Source: VXYL01 sp963666465 (GTDB lineage Bacteria > Pseudomonadota > Gammaproteobacteria > Pseudomonadales > Azotimanducaceae). Taken from it: DNA of 64,000 bases. Positions 46,772 through 56,404 of the stretch are shown piece by piece (within the stretch, counting starts at the first letter, position 1; every line of letters starts with the position of its first letter). Made by a program: the position numbers and the translations under genes. The stretch covers positions 2,976,001-3,040,000 of the forward strand of contig OY762824.1 of the NCBI GenBank assembly GCA_963666465.1. The letters are read 5' to 3'. Under the pieces are notes generated by a model, which was not told the origin of the DNA, did no database searches, and saw nothing but the letters and a program-made list of their open reading frames with translations.

Positions 46772-46933
46772 TCCGAAACAAGGGCATGGATGTTCGCGCC
46801 TTGGAGGACGAACACGCGGGAAGACGCTCCACGCCGGGCGGGAAGTCGCACTCGTGAGAGCGGCCGACGAGCTGTGCCTCGAAACCGAGTGCGGCGACGA
46901 TCTCGGGCGTGGTAGCGATGAGCGACGGGATGC

Positions 46934-48352
46934 GTGCGCTTCGCGGCCGACCACGACATCGACGTGGTTCGCTTCGAGCGGCACGAGCGCAAGGACGACC
47001 GCACCCGGGCGTGCCTGCGCAACTTCGAGGGCGACGAGGGCGTGCTGTACGTCGGTGTCGCGCAGGAGAAGGCGCGCGTGGTGCGCACCGAGCGCCGCAA
47101 CGACCCGCTGCGCGGCCCGTACCCGTGGCTGGTGTCGTCGACGGCGATGGTGAACCACTACTACGTCTACCTCGTCGATGACGACTTCGGGCCGCTGTTC
47201 ATCAAGTTCTGCTCGCACTTCCCGTACAACGCGAAGCTGTGCATCAACGGCCACGAGCACCTCAAGCGGCAGTTGGCCAAGCACGGTGCCGCGTTCGAGG
47301 CGCTGGACAACGGCATCGCGAGTTGCGCCGACCCGGACCTCATGCGGCAGCTGGCCGACGGGCTCGACGCGACGAAGATCGACGCCCTGCTGCGCAAGTG
47401 GCTGCAACGCCTGCCGCACCCGTTCACGAGTGCCGACCGGGCGGCGGGCATCCGCTGCGACATCTCGATGCTGCAGGCGGAGTTCGCCCTGACCCAGGTC
47501 TTCGACCGTCCCGTGCAGGGACGCGTCTTCTTCGAGGAGGCGATGCGCGAGAACCTCGACCTGGGTCGTCCCGACCACGTGCAGTTGATCTTCGACAGGC
47601 GCGTCACCAAGCGCACCCCCACGCGGCATCGAACCCGCGTCATCACCGACGGGGTCATCCCGTCGCCGCACGTGGACTGCAGGCACTCGCGCATCAGAAG
47701 CAGGCGCGTCGCAAGCGACGCGACCACAAGGAAGGGCGCGCCCTGCGCACGGAGACGGTGATCAACGACACCTGCGACTTCGATGTCGGCAGACGGCTGA
47801 AGAACCTCGAGGCCCTCAAGGCCATCGGCCTTGCCGCCAACCGACGCCTGCTCGGCGTCCAACGCATCAGCCACGACTGCCGCATCGGAATCGAACGGTT
47901 CGACGACCTCCACGCCTCGCGCCTCGTCGACGGCCAGCGCGCCTCGTCGCTGCGCTTCGGCGATCCCCGCGTCCAGTCGCTGTTCGCCGCCCTCGTCGCC
48001 TTCCGGCTGCTGCCCCAGGGCTTCGCCAACCGGGACCTGCGCGAACGCGTGGCGCCCTTGACGGGACTGTCCGTCGACGACTGCCACCGCAATCGCACCA
48101 CCCACGACCTCCGGCGGCTGCGGCTGCGCGGCCTCGTCAGGCGCATCCCCCCACACCCGTCGCTGCCAGGTCACCGACAGGGGCATCCGAACCGCCTTGT
48201 GCTGCCACCGCGCCTACGCCCGCGTCATGAGACCAACCATGGCCGTCGCCTTCGACCTGCCCCACCGGCAAGCCTCGCGACTCGGCCGAGCACTCGACGC
48301 CTTCGACAACGAAGTCCGTCACCTCTGGCAGGGGCAAAACCTCGCAGCCTGA
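46934..48352 (+). pseudogene. conserved ~430-residue protein of unknown function, frameshifted
   Basis: The first part reads GVLYVGVAQEKARVVRTERR, AMVNHYYVYLVDDDFGPLFI, KFCSHFPYNAKLCINGHEHL, and GIRCDISMLQAEFALTQVFD. After a shift near 47690 it continues KEGRALRTETVINDTCDFDV, LKAIGLAANRRLL and TTHDLRRLRLRGLVRRIP. After a second shift near 48170 it ends TDRGIRTALCCHRAYARVM ... VRHLWQGQNLAA. I recall a widespread bacterial family, multi-copy in some Actinobacteria, with the same blocks but no assigned function. Two frameshifts make this copy a pseudogene unless they are sequence errors. Confidence 0.6.
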
Positions 48353-48395
48353 ACGCAACCTGCCCGTAAACCAAAGCTCCGCTCAAGGAATCTAG

Positions 48396-48496
48396 CGCCA
48401 CAGGAACCGTTGCCTTTCGGCAACGCTTCTTGCCCCAGCCCAAACCGTCCTGTCACCCTGTCGGACTTCGCCGAGGCGGCGAAGTCCGACAGGGTG
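48396..48496. mobile_element. MITE type B, inverted copy
   Basis: Reverse orientation: CGCCACAGGAACCGTTGCC to CCGACAGGGTGATAG, preceded by CTAG at 48392-48395. It contains a perfect 17-bp palindrome around TTCGCCGAGGCGGCGAA. It ends 13 bases before the trmL start. Confidence 0.75.
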
Positions 48497-48509
48497 ATAG
48501 GCTGAACCG

Positions 48510-48965
48510 GTGCTGACCATTGCCCTGTACCAACCGGAGATTCCGCCCAACACCGGGGCGCTGATGCGGCTGGCGGCGAACACCGGAGCGGAGCTCGCGC
48601 TAATCGAGCCGCTCGGCTTCGAGTTGACCGACACGCGGCTCAAGCGCGCGGGGCTTGACTATCGCGACCTCGCCACCACGACCGTGCATCCGAACTACCC
48701 GGCGTTCTTGGGCGCGGTTGCCGGCCGTCGCGTGATGGCGTTCAGCAGCCGCGGAGAGACGCGCTACGACACCATCGACTACGAGGCGGACGACGTGCTC
48801 CTGTTCGGCCCCGAGTCGAGCGGCCTCCCGGAGGAAATCCTCGCCTCCTTCCCCGCGCCCCACCGCATCCACATCCCCATGCGCTCCAACTCCCGCAGCA
48901 TCAACCTCGCCAACTCGGTCTCCATCGCCTTGTACGAGGCTTGGCGTCAGCTCGGCTTTGCCTGA
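48510..48965 (+). CDS. trmL: tRNA (cytidine(34)-2'-O)-methyltransferase TrmL
   Basis: TrmL methylates the wobble ribose of tRNA-Leu species. The 151-residue SPOUT protein reads LTIALYQPEIPPNTGALMRL, LALIEPLGFELTDTRLKRAG, LFGPESSGLPEEIL, and IPMRSNSRSINLANSVSIAL, then YEAWRQ. The last two blocks form the trefoil-knot SAM site. The start is GTG. Its upstream region is a type B MITE that ends 13 bases before the start, so transcription must begin within or before the element. Confidence 0.93.
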   Translation: MLTIALYQPEIPPNTGALMRLAANTGAELALIEPLGFELTDTRLKRAGLDYRDLATTTVHPNYPAFLGAVAGRRVMAFSSRGETRYDTIDYEADDVLLFGPESSGLPEEILASFPAPHRIHIPMRSNSRSINLANSVSIALYEAWRQLGFA

Positions 48966-48978
48966 AGGGCAGCGGGCC

Positions 48979-50274
48979 TCACGCCCCCAATAGCCGCGTG
49001 CCGATGAACTCTCGGAAGGGGCGGTTGCAGCCGACTGCGGTGGCGACACAGGCGGTCAGGATGCCGGCGGCCATGAAAAGCAGCGGCACGTTCTGGTCCA
49101 CGGCGTCGGCGAGGACGCCGGCGAGGCCCATCGCCAACGGCACGGTGCCGCCGATGACGGTCATCATCACGCTCATCACTCGGCCTCGCACTTCGTCGGG
49201 GGTGGTGACCTGCATCAGCGTCGTGAATGCCACCGTCATGACGCCCATGAAGACGCCGTTGACGGCGTTGGCCGCCAGCAGGACGTACGGCGATTGTGCA
49301 ACGCCGATCAGGAAGGTCGCGGTGGCCATGGTGAAGAGCGCGCCGAGTCCGTACGCGAGGCGGGCGGGCCCGTCGATGCGGACGACACCGGCGAAGGCCA
49401 TGCCGGCGACGTTGCCGGCGGCCATCGCCGCCATCAGGTAGCCGAACCAATCGGGTGCGAGTCCGCGATGTTGGTCCAGCAGGATTGGCAGCAGCACGCC
49501 GGTGGGCGCGGCAACGAGGTTGAGCACCGCGAAGGCGAGCACCATGTTGCGCAGGCCCGGCCGATTCCAGACGTGGCCGAGACCCGTGGCGACGTCTGAG
49601 ACGAAGGCGGAGAACAGCGCCCGCACCGACGGCGGCGCTTGCGGCAGGGTTTGCGGCACGCGAATGAACGTCTCCGAGAGGGCCGAGACGAGATAGGTGA
49701 CGCCATTGGCAAGGAACAGCGCAGGTGCGCCCAGCAGGCGAAACAGCACGCCGCCAATGGCGGTGCCAATGCCCATGCTGGCGGTCATGGAGAGGCTGTT
49801 CAAGGCATTTGCGGTGGCGAGCCGCGTGGTGGGGACCACGCTCGGGATCGATGCCATCACCGCCGGGCGAAAGAACGAGCCGACGATGCCGGTGAGAACC
49901 CCGGATATCACGAGCGCCGCCACCTTCGCGCTCACCGCGCCATCGACCGCCAGGAAGGCAAAGCCGAGGCAGAGCGCGGCCACACCGAGCAGGCAGTCGC
50001 CGATGACGATCAGGCGTTTGCGCGAGTAGCGATCGGCGATGGCGCCGCCGACCGGCCCGAGAATGACGCCCGGAAGCGCGGCGGCCATGGATACCAATCC
50101 CATGGTGGTGGCGGATCCGGTCTCTTGCAGCAGCCAATACACGGTGGCGATCTGCGACAGCGATATGCCGACGCCACTGACGGTCTGGCCTTGCCAAAGC
50201 AGCAGGAAATGGCGGTTGAACAGGCGCTGCGGGGTGCCGTCGTCGGCTGCAAACTCCGCGCCGCTTGGCCGCAC
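48979..50274 (-). CDS. MFS transporter, enterobactin-exporter-like (DHA3-type)
   Basis: The 431-residue protein has about 12 hydrophobic segments. The MFS loop-2 motif reads GGAIADRYSRKRLIVIGDC near residue 85, and its pseudo-repeat is VTTPDEVRGRVMSVMM in the second half. FLLLWQGQTVSGVGISLSQI at the start is typical of EntS/DHA3 exporters of macrolides or siderophores. The substrate is unknown. The stop lies 14 bases from the convergent trmL stop. A TauD-like dioxygenase gene is upstream in the same direction, 21 bases away, so the two probably share a transcript. Confidence 0.85.
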   Translation of the reverse strand: MRPSGAEFAADDGTPQRLFNRHFLLLWQGQTVSGVGISLSQIATVYWLLQETGSATTMGLVSMAAALPGVILGPVGGAIADRYSRKRLIVIGDCLLGVAALCLGFAFLAVDGAVSAKVAALVISGVLTGIVGSFFRPAVMASIPSVVPTTRLATANALNSLSMTASMGIGTAIGGVLFRLLGAPALFLANGVTYLVSALSETFIRVPQTLPQAPPSVRALFSAFVSDVATGLGHVWNRPGLRNMVLAFAVLNLVAAPTGVLLPILLDQHRGLAPDWFGYLMAAMAAGNVAGMAFAGVVRIDGPARLAYGLGALFTMATATFLIGVAQSPYVLLAANAVNGVFMGVMTVAFTTLMQVTTPDEVRGRVMSVMMTVIGGTVPLAMGLAGVLADAVDQNVPLLFMAAGILTACVATAVGCNRPFREFIGTRLLGA

Positions 50275-50295
50275 CGGGCTACAGGTTCATTGAGG

Positions 50296-51312
50296 CTACG
50301 CGCCCGAGCTTGTTGCCAGCCGTGCGTGTGCCGTGGGCTCGTCGCCTTCGTCATGGAACACCGGCGGCCTGCCGCGCAGGCTGATTCGGTGGATCAGGCG
50401 GGTGTCGTGGTCGCCGGTGGCCGCAGCTATGGGAGTGGCGCTGTGCATGGTGGTGGGGTTGTCCCACATGAGGAGGTCGTGGCGGCGGTGGGCGTGGGCG
50501 GCGAGGAAGCGTTCCTGAAGGGCGTGCCCGCAGAGTTCTTCGAGTAACTGCTCTGCCGCCTGCTGCTCCATGCCGACGATGGCTTGACTTGTGCCGGTGA
50601 TGGCGTAGAGGGTCTTCTGGCCGGTGATGGGGTGGCGCCGTACCAGCGGATGCTCGACGAGCGCGTTGGGGTCTAGCAGTCTGTTGGACTTTGCCGTCTC
50701 GGCGAAGTGCGACAGGGTGCTAGGACGGCTTGGGCTGGGGCAAGAAGCGTTGTCCGAAGGCAACGGTTCTTGTGGCGCAAGCCACTTCAGCGGCACCGGA
50801 ACGTGGTCGCCGGGGCGCGCCACCACGGAACGGCCGTGACGGTGCAGCACGGTCAAGCCTTCGATGCGGCGCTGCATCGCCTCCGGGAGGGCGTCGTAGG
50901 CGGCCGCCATGTCGCAGAAGCGGGTTGCGCCGCCGGTGTCGGGTGCCTGCACGGAGTAGAGCATCGTCACCGAGGCCACCTGGTCGCGGAAGGATTGGTC
51001 GGTGTGCCAGTGCGCGGCGCCCTTGGGTTCGCGCTTGGTGTCGATGCCGATGTTGGTGATGCGGACGATTTCCGGGTGATCTGGATCGCCGGGGTTCTTG
51101 GTCAGGTGGATGGGCTCGCCCAAGCGTTGGGCGAAGGCGACGTAGGCGTCGTCGGTGAGTCCACCGGTTCGGAGCACGAGGAAGCGGCTGCGGTAGAGCG
51201 TGAGCAACAGTTCGCGCAGCCCGGCGTCGCTGACCCTGGCTGTGTCGAGATCGAGTATTTCGGTACCGAAGTTTCCCGGAAGAGGACGAGGGACGAACTC
51301 CACGGCGCTCAC
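50296..51312 (-). CDS. TauD/TfdA-family Fe(II)/2-oxoglutarate dioxygenase with MITE-encoded insert
   Basis: The protein reads VEFVPRPLPGNFGTEILDLD at the start. The metal site is H103-x-D105 in HWHTDQSF, with the distal His in HDTRLIHRISLRG and the substrate loop LMWDNPTTMHS. The natural sequence VPVPLKW at about residue 177 is followed by 35 residues (LAPQEPLPSDNASC...TAKSNRLL). These are encoded by a type B MITE at 50677-50777 plus its target duplication. The family sequence then resumes with VEHPLVRRHPITGQKTLY. The insert is 105 bp, so the frame survives. A GTG start at 51312 fits the family N-terminus. Whether the protein folds and works is unknown. Confidence 0.8.
   Translation of the reverse strand: MSAVEFVPRPLPGNFGTEILDLDTARVSDAGLRELLLTLYRSRFLVLRTGGLTDDAYVAFAQRLGEPIHLTKNPGDPDHPEIVRITNIGIDTKREPKGAAHWHTDQSFRDQVASVTMLYSVQAPDTGGATRFCDMAAAYDALPEAMQRRIEGLTVLHRHGRSVVARPGDHVPVPLKWLAPQEPLPSDNASCPSPSRPSTLSHFAETAKSNRLLDPNALVEHPLVRRHPITGQKTLYAITGTSQAIVGMEQQAAEQLLEELCGHALQERFLAAHAHRRHDLLMWDNPTTMHSATPIAAATGDHDTRLIHRISLRGRPPVFHDEGDEPTAHARLATSSGA
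50677..50777. mobile_element. MITE type B inside the dioxygenase gene
   Basis: CAGTCTGTTGGACTTTGCC to GGTTCTTGTGGCG, with CTAG at 50673-50676 and CAAG at the other end (duplication altered by one base). It is in frame with the host gene. Confidence 0.8.
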
Positions 51313-51522
51313 CTTCGATTCGATTGCGCGGGCCACTCTAGCCCGGATTGTCCATGAATGCCCTACTGCGGCCGACGATCCACTCGCTGTGGCTGTGCGT
51401 ACTCGCTCCGGCCCCCTCGACATAGTGCGCAGCCATGCCTTCGGGTTCCTCCACTCCGTGCGCCCAGCCACAGCGGCGTCTCGTCGCCCTCGCTACGCGC
51501 ATTCATGAATGATCCGGGCTAG

Positions 51523-51685
51523 GAGTCTGCGCCGTAGGACGATCTCGCGCCGAAAATGTGGGTGTGATCGATCCCCCATTGCTTGCCCCGAAACGTTCCT
51601 GACGAGGGACAGGACCTCCCAGAAGATGGATTTTTCTCGCCGTATTAGGGTGCATGTCCCCGGAAAAGTTTCTACGGCGCAGACT
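51523..51685. mobile_element. IS1182-derived MITE type E, copy 2
   Basis: The inverse of the copy at 24352-24510, starting GAGTCTGCGCCGTAGG after CTAG and ending CTACGGCGCAGACT. Its terminal bases are lost where repeat C begins. Confidence 0.7.
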
Positions 51686-51773
51686 TGCATGGAAGTACGC
51701 CCCCAGCGACGGGGGAATTGCCGGTACTTCCTTACGCGTCAGCGGTCGGGGATGCTTCCCCGGCTGAAGGCTC
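51686..51773. repeat. repeat C, third copy (inverted)
   Basis: TGCATGGAAGTACGCCCCC to CCCGGCTGAAGGCTCC is the reverse complement of the 89-bp units at 25479-25655 with about ten substitutions. It is wedged between a MITE and an IS1182 element. Confidence 0.7.
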
Positions 51774-51777
51774 CTAG

Positions 51778-53346
51778 GAGCCTGCGCCGCAGGAACTGGT
51801 CTGGCGGCGTGGCCGGCGCGATGGGACAATGGTTTTGCTGTTGTGGGAGTGCGGTTGACGGGAACGACCTGCCGTCCTTGCGCGCCGGGTCAGGCGATGC
51901 TTCTGCCGCCGGATCCTGGCGACTGGCTTCCGGAGGGTCATCTGGCGCACCACGTGAGCGACCTGGTGGACGCGCTGGATCTGGGTGCGTTCCACGCGCC
52001 GTGCCGGGGCGACGGCCGGCGCCGGCGTCCTTGCCACCCGGCGATGATGGCGAAGGTTCTGGTGTGCGGGCACGCGACGGGGGCGTTCTCTTCGCGGAAG
52101 ATCGCGCGGAAGCTGGAGGAGGACGTGGCGTTCCGGGCTCTGGCGGCGGGGAACACGCCGGGTCACCGGACGGTGTGCGAGTTTCGGCGGCGGCACCTTT
52201 CGGACTTCAGGCGCCTGTTTGCGGAGGTGGCTGGCCTTGCGCGGGAGACGGGGGTTGCGCAGTTCGGGACGCTGTCGGTGGACGGGACGAAGGTTCGCGC
52301 GAACGCGAGCAAGCGCAAGGCGATGAGCCACGGTCGGATGGTGCAGGAGGAGCGGCGTCTGCAGGAGGAGGTTGATGCGCTGGTGGCACGGGCGCAGGAG
52401 ACGGACGCGGCGGAGGACGACCGGCTCGGGGAGTCGGTTCGGGGCGACGAGCAGCCGGAGGAGCTTCGCCGCCGGACGGATCGGCTGTCGGCGATCCGGG
52501 CGGCGAAGGGGCGGCTGGAGGCGCGTGCCCGGGAGGCGGACGACGCCCGGGGCCGGAAGCCGGGTCGGGAGCGGAACCCGAAGGGCGGCCGGCCGTGCAG
52601 CCGGGAGTGCGGGGAGCCGAAGGAGTCGGCGCAGGACAACTTCACGGATCCGGACAGCCGGATCATGAAGACCTCGCAGGAGGGCTGCCAGCAGTGCTTC
52701 GACGCGCAGGTGGCGGTGGAGGGGAGGACAGCTGGTGGTGGCCACGGAGGTGACGTCGAGCGCCAGCGACCAGGGACATCTGGTGAAGCTGCTGGATCAG
52801 GTGGAGGCAAGCCAGGGGGTGCGGCCTGAACGGGTCTTGGCGGACACGGGGCACTGCAGCGAGGCGGACCTGGCGGAGCTGGAGGCGCGCGGCGTGGAGG
52901 GTCACGTTGCGCTGGGTCGGACGGATCGGAAGTCGGTCGGGGAGAGCCCGCAGGTGTATCCGGCGAAGGTGCGGATGGCGGCGCGGCTGTCGACGGAGGC
53001 GGGCCGGAAGGCGCATGCGCGGCGCAAGTGGCTGTCGGAGGCGCCGAACGGCTGGATCAAGGAGGCGCTGGGCTTTCGCCGCTTCAGCGTGCGCGGGCTC
53101 GGGAAGGTGCGCGGGGAGTGGGACCTGGTCTGCCTGGCGCTGAACGTCAGGCGGCTGCGGGGGCTGCAGGCAGCCTGAATCGAGGCATGGGAGCCGCCAG
53201 GGCCGTCCCGGCCGCCCCTCGAGCCGCCCCGGGGACGTGAACGGACCTTCGCCGGGCCCGCCCAGAGCGCCGCCAGCGCCGAACCCCTCCGAACCATCGA
53301 AAACCGACAAGGTCGCGTCGCCGCCAACTTTCTGCGGCGCAAGCTC
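51778..53346. mobile_element. IS1182-family insertion sequence, copy 2
   Basis: 1569 bp with ends GAGCCTGCGCCGCAG and its near-complement, flanked by CTAG at 51774-51777 and 53347-53350. The transposase inside is frameshifted. Confidence 0.88.
51843..53178 (+). pseudogene. IS1182-family transposase, frameshifted
   Basis: MLLPPDPGDWLPEGHLAHHV, VCGHATGAFSSRKIARKLEE, TLSVDGTKVRANASKRKAMS are IS1182 blocks with the first Asp. The frame breaks near 52730 in GGAGGGGAGG and resumes QLVVATEVTSSASDQGHLVK, VLADTGHCSEADL (second Asp), NGWIKEALGFRRFSVRG (Glu region lacking the usual AVE). This copy is a different subgroup from the one at 40741-42123. Confidence 0.85.
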
Positions 53347-53463
53347 CTAGCAGGCTCTTGGGCAGGCTCCTGGCCGGGCTCGGATTTCCTGCTTCATCGC
53401 TGACTCCACGGACGAGTGCTGCATTGAACGTACAATCGCGTTCTTTGTTGGCGACGGTGGAAG

Positions 53464-54639
53464 GTGGCGGTGAGCGAAGCATCGAGAAGTGACTGGCTGG
53501 CGGATCCCGCGAGCATTGGCCTTGAACCCGAAGCGCTCGAGAGCCTTCGCGAGCGGGTGCGCAAGGAGGTGGACGAAGGCCTCCTGCCGTCGGCGCAGAT
53601 TGCAGTCGCCCGCGAGGGCCGGCTGGGGCTCTTCGAGACGTTCGGCAACGAGACCAACGACTCGCTCTATTGCATCTTCTCTTCCACCAAGGCCATCACC
53701 TCGGCGGCGGCGTGGCTGCTGATCGAGTCCGGCGACCTTTCAATTGACGAGCTCGCCGGCGACATCGTTCCGGAGTTCGCCACCAACGGCAAGGAAGTCG
53801 TGACGGTGGAACAGCTATTCCTGCACAGCGCCGGCTTCCCCTATGCGCCGTTCCGCCCCACCGACTGGCTGGACCGCGAGCGCCGGTTGCAGCGCTTCTC
53901 CACTTGGCGACTGAACTGGGAGCCGGGCTCGAAGTTCGAGTACCACCCCACGTCCAGCATGTGGGTGATCGCCGAGATCATCGAACGACGCAGCGGCCGT
54001 GACTTCCGCGACTTCGTGCGCGAGGAAATCGCCGAACCGCTGGGCCTCGGGGACATGTTCGTGGGCCTGCCGGAATCGCGTTCGGGGGACGTAGCGGAAC
54101 TGATGCACTGCGGCGAGCCGTTGACGAGCGAGGACTACGCGCGCCTCGGCCTGCCGGAGCCGCCGGTAACGGAAGTCACCGAGGAAGTCATCCTCTCCTT
54201 CAACCATCCCGAGGTGCAGGCCGTCGGCGTTCCGGGCGGCGGCGGGATCATGACTGCGGCGGAGATTGCGCTCTTCTATCAGGGGCTCCTGCACGGCGGC
54301 AGCGTTGGTCGAAGGCGTGTTTGGGAGGACAAGACGCTAGACATGGCGCGGACTGTGCGAAGTGGAGAGCTCTTCGATCCCTTGTCCAGGAAGCGCGTGA
54401 ACCGCGGCCTTGGCATCGTCGTGGCGGGAGACAAGGAGCGCAACTTCCGCGGCTTCGGCCACGACAACTCGCCGTTGGCGTTCGGCCACGGCGGCGCCGG
54501 CGGACAGATCGCCTGGGCCGATCCTGCCACCGGCATCTCCATCGGCTATTGCACCAACGGCCACGACCGCAACCCGATTCGCAAGGGCGGGCGCGGCGTC
54601 GGCATTTCCAGCTGTGCGGCGGTGTGCAGAGCTGCCTGA
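53464..54639 (+). CDS. serine hydrolase, beta-lactamase/class C-like family
   Basis: The 391-residue protein has CIFSSTKAITSAAAWLLIES with the SxxK nucleophile pair (S73 and K76 by approximate count). EYHPTSSMWVIAEIIERRSG is the Tyr motif region, and GHGGAGGQIAWADP is the K/H-T-G equivalent. YRQxx-type sequences suggest esterase or peptidase activity rather than beta-lactam hydrolysis. There is no signal peptide, so it is likely cytoplasmic. The start is GTG at 53464 (a second GTG two codons later). The SUMF1-like gene follows 12 bases downstream and may be co-transcribed. Confidence 0.85.
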   Translation: MAVSEASRSDWLADPASIGLEPEALESLRERVRKEVDEGLLPSAQIAVAREGRLGLFETFGNETNDSLYCIFSSTKAITSAAAWLLIESGDLSIDELAGDIVPEFATNGKEVVTVEQLFLHSAGFPYAPFRPTDWLDRERRLQRFSTWRLNWEPGSKFEYHPTSSMWVIAEIIERRSGRDFRDFVREEIAEPLGLGDMFVGLPESRSGDVAELMHCGEPLTSEDYARLGLPEPPVTEVTEEVILSFNHPEVQAVGVPGGGGIMTAAEIALFYQGLLHGGSVGRRRVWEDKTLDMARTVRSGELFDPLSRKRVNRGLGIVVAGDKERNFRGFGHDNSPLAFGHGGAGGQIAWADPATGISIGYCTNGHDRNPIRKGGRGVGISSCAAVCRAA

Positions 54640-54651
54640 AGGATTCCTCCC

Positions 54652-55482
54652 GTGGAAGGCTCGTGCACCGGGGCCCTGTTGACGCTGGCAGCGCTGGCAC
54701 TCGTGCTTGCCGTCGGCCCCGCGAGCGCGGCCAACCGCGCGGGAGAGAAGTTTCGCGACTGCGCGAACTGCCCGGAGATGGTGATCGTACCAACGGGTTC
54801 CTTCGACATGGGCACGCTGGCCGAGGACGGACGCAGCTTCGGCTATGAACGACCGGTGCATGAGGTGAAGATTGCGAGGGCGTTCGCGGTGGGCGTGACG
54901 GAAGTGACGTTCGCCCAGTGGGATGCGTGTGTGGACGCGGGTAGCTGCGCCGCGTACACCCCGCCGGACAATGGCTTGGGGCGCGAGGCCCAGCCGGCCA
55001 TCAACGTCAGCTGGACCGACGCGCGCGCCTATGTGCGCTGGCTCACCTCACGCACCGGGCGCAGATACCGCCTGCCCACCGAAGCGGAGTGGGAGTATGC
55101 CGCTCGTGCCGGCTCCACGGCAGCCTATGCATGGGGCGACGACATCGGCACCGGCCGCGCCAACTGCCTCGACTGCGGCAGCCCCTGGGACAAGCGCCAG
55201 CCGGCACCGGCCGGCTCCTTCCCCGCCAACGCCTGGGGCATCCACGACATGCACGGCAACGTCTGGGAATGGACCCAAGACTGCTGGCACGACACCTACC
55301 GCAATGCACCAACCGACGGCAGCGCCTGGGAACTACGAGGCGAGAGAGTCTGCGAGCTGCGCGTGCTGCGCGGCGGCTCCTGGTACAGCCGCCCCGGCAG
55401 CCTGCGCTCCGCAACCCGCTACGCAAGCGCCCCGAACCGCCGCTACTTCAACACGGGCTTCCGCGTCGCCCGCTCGCTGTGA
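54652..55482 (+). CDS. secreted formylglycine-generating-enzyme-like (SUMF1) protein
   Basis: A GTG start gives a signal peptide (GALLTLAALALVLAVGPASA) and a mature domain with the FGE-sulfatase fold. It reads MVIVPTGSFDMGT, RPVHEVKIARAFAVGVTEVT, INVSWTDARAYVRWL, YRLPTEAEWEYAARAG, GNVWEWTQDCW and RVLRGGSWYSRPGSLRSATR. Many proteins with this domain are not oxidases but regulators or substrate-binding proteins. The catalytic Cys pair of true FGE is not evident. It follows the serine hydrolase gene closely. Confidence 0.85.
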   Translation: MEGSCTGALLTLAALALVLAVGPASAANRAGEKFRDCANCPEMVIVPTGSFDMGTLAEDGRSFGYERPVHEVKIARAFAVGVTEVTFAQWDACVDAGSCAAYTPPDNGLGREAQPAINVSWTDARAYVRWLTSRTGRRYRLPTEAEWEYAARAGSTAAYAWGDDIGTGRANCLDCGSPWDKRQPAPAGSFPANAWGIHDMHGNVWEWTQDCWHDTYRNAPTDGSAWELRGERVCELRVLRGGSWYSRPGSLRSATRYASAPNRRYFNTGFRVARSL

Positions 55483-55655
55483 CGAAGAGGGGCCACGCCT
55501 CGCCAGCCGGGCATGCCACCGCGACGCAGTTTCTGTGCCGGCGTCCGTGACGCGGCAACCGCCGCGACCGCAGAGAATGCTGGCAGACGGTGCGGGGAAT
55601 CACGGTAGGCGCCTGCTAACATCGGCTCGACTATGGATTTGGCAGGGCTTCTAGC

Positions 55656-56402
55656 GTGGCTGCGCCTGTACCCAAGACCAACGAACTGTTCAAGGACCTT
55701 GCATCGCTATCCGCGAAGGATGACTTCCTGCTTCGGCGTGTCGAGAACGAGGCGGCGAAGTTGATGCGCGTCGATGCAAGCGGCGGCCACGCTGTCCTCG
55801 GTGCGGTAGCCGCCATTCGAGGGAATCTCGATCGCTCCGTCCGCCATCATGAGCTCTCGGTCAAGCTCGAGGATGATGTCGCCCTGTGGTTGAACTACTG
55901 CACTTCGCTCGCAATACTCGACGCCGCTGGCAAGCGCTTGGAGGTCGCGCGGCGGGCTCTTGCCTGGCACGAGGATGTCGACGAGCTGCTGGACGTGGCC
56001 GTTGGAGCAGCCTTGGAATCGGCATCATTCGGAGACGGTCAGAGGTTTTGCGACCTATGGGCCAGTCGCCACGGTCGGCACCACGCGGCTGCCCAAGCGG
56101 TCGGCAAGCTGGTGCGCGCGACCGATAGTGGGTTGTTCTCCAGCGATGGAGTGCGGGGTGTCCTTGAGGTTGCAAGGGAGGTCAGTCGCGCGGCCGGCGT
56201 ACAACGGACCGAGCAGGGGAGGATTCTGGAGCCGCCTGATAGCCCTGATGCGTTCCTGTGGACCTTCCAAGTGGCGGCTCCGCCCGCCATCGCGGCCCAA
56301 CTCAACGAGAACCTGGCTGACGAGCTGGCCACCCGGGTCGACTTGCTCGAAGACCCTGGGTTGCGGCTAGTGGTGATGTATGAGGGCGCGGCGGCCTATT
56401 AA
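55656..56402 (+). CDS. TPR-like helical hypothetical protein
   Basis: The 248-residue protein from a GTG start is helical, with a TPR-like register: FLLRRVENEAAKLMRVDASG, AVLGAVAAIRGNLDRSVRHH, LSVKLEDDVALWLNYCTSLA, LDAAGKRLEVARRALAWHED. I recognise no named family. It ends two bases before the GTG of the HEPN-like gene, so the two form a tight bicistron that could be a toxin-antitoxin or defence pair (inference). Confidence 0.55.
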   Translation: MAAPVPKTNELFKDLASLSAKDDFLLRRVENEAAKLMRVDASGGHAVLGAVAAIRGNLDRSVRHHELSVKLEDDVALWLNYCTSLAILDAAGKRLEVARRALAWHEDVDELLDVAVGAALESASFGDGQRFCDLWASRHGRHHAAAQAVGKLVRATDSGLFSSDGVRGVLEVAREVSRAAGVQRTEQGRILEPPDSPDAFLWTFQVAAPPAIAAQLNENLADELATRVDLLEDPGLRLVVMYEGAAAY

Positions 56403-56404
56403 AG

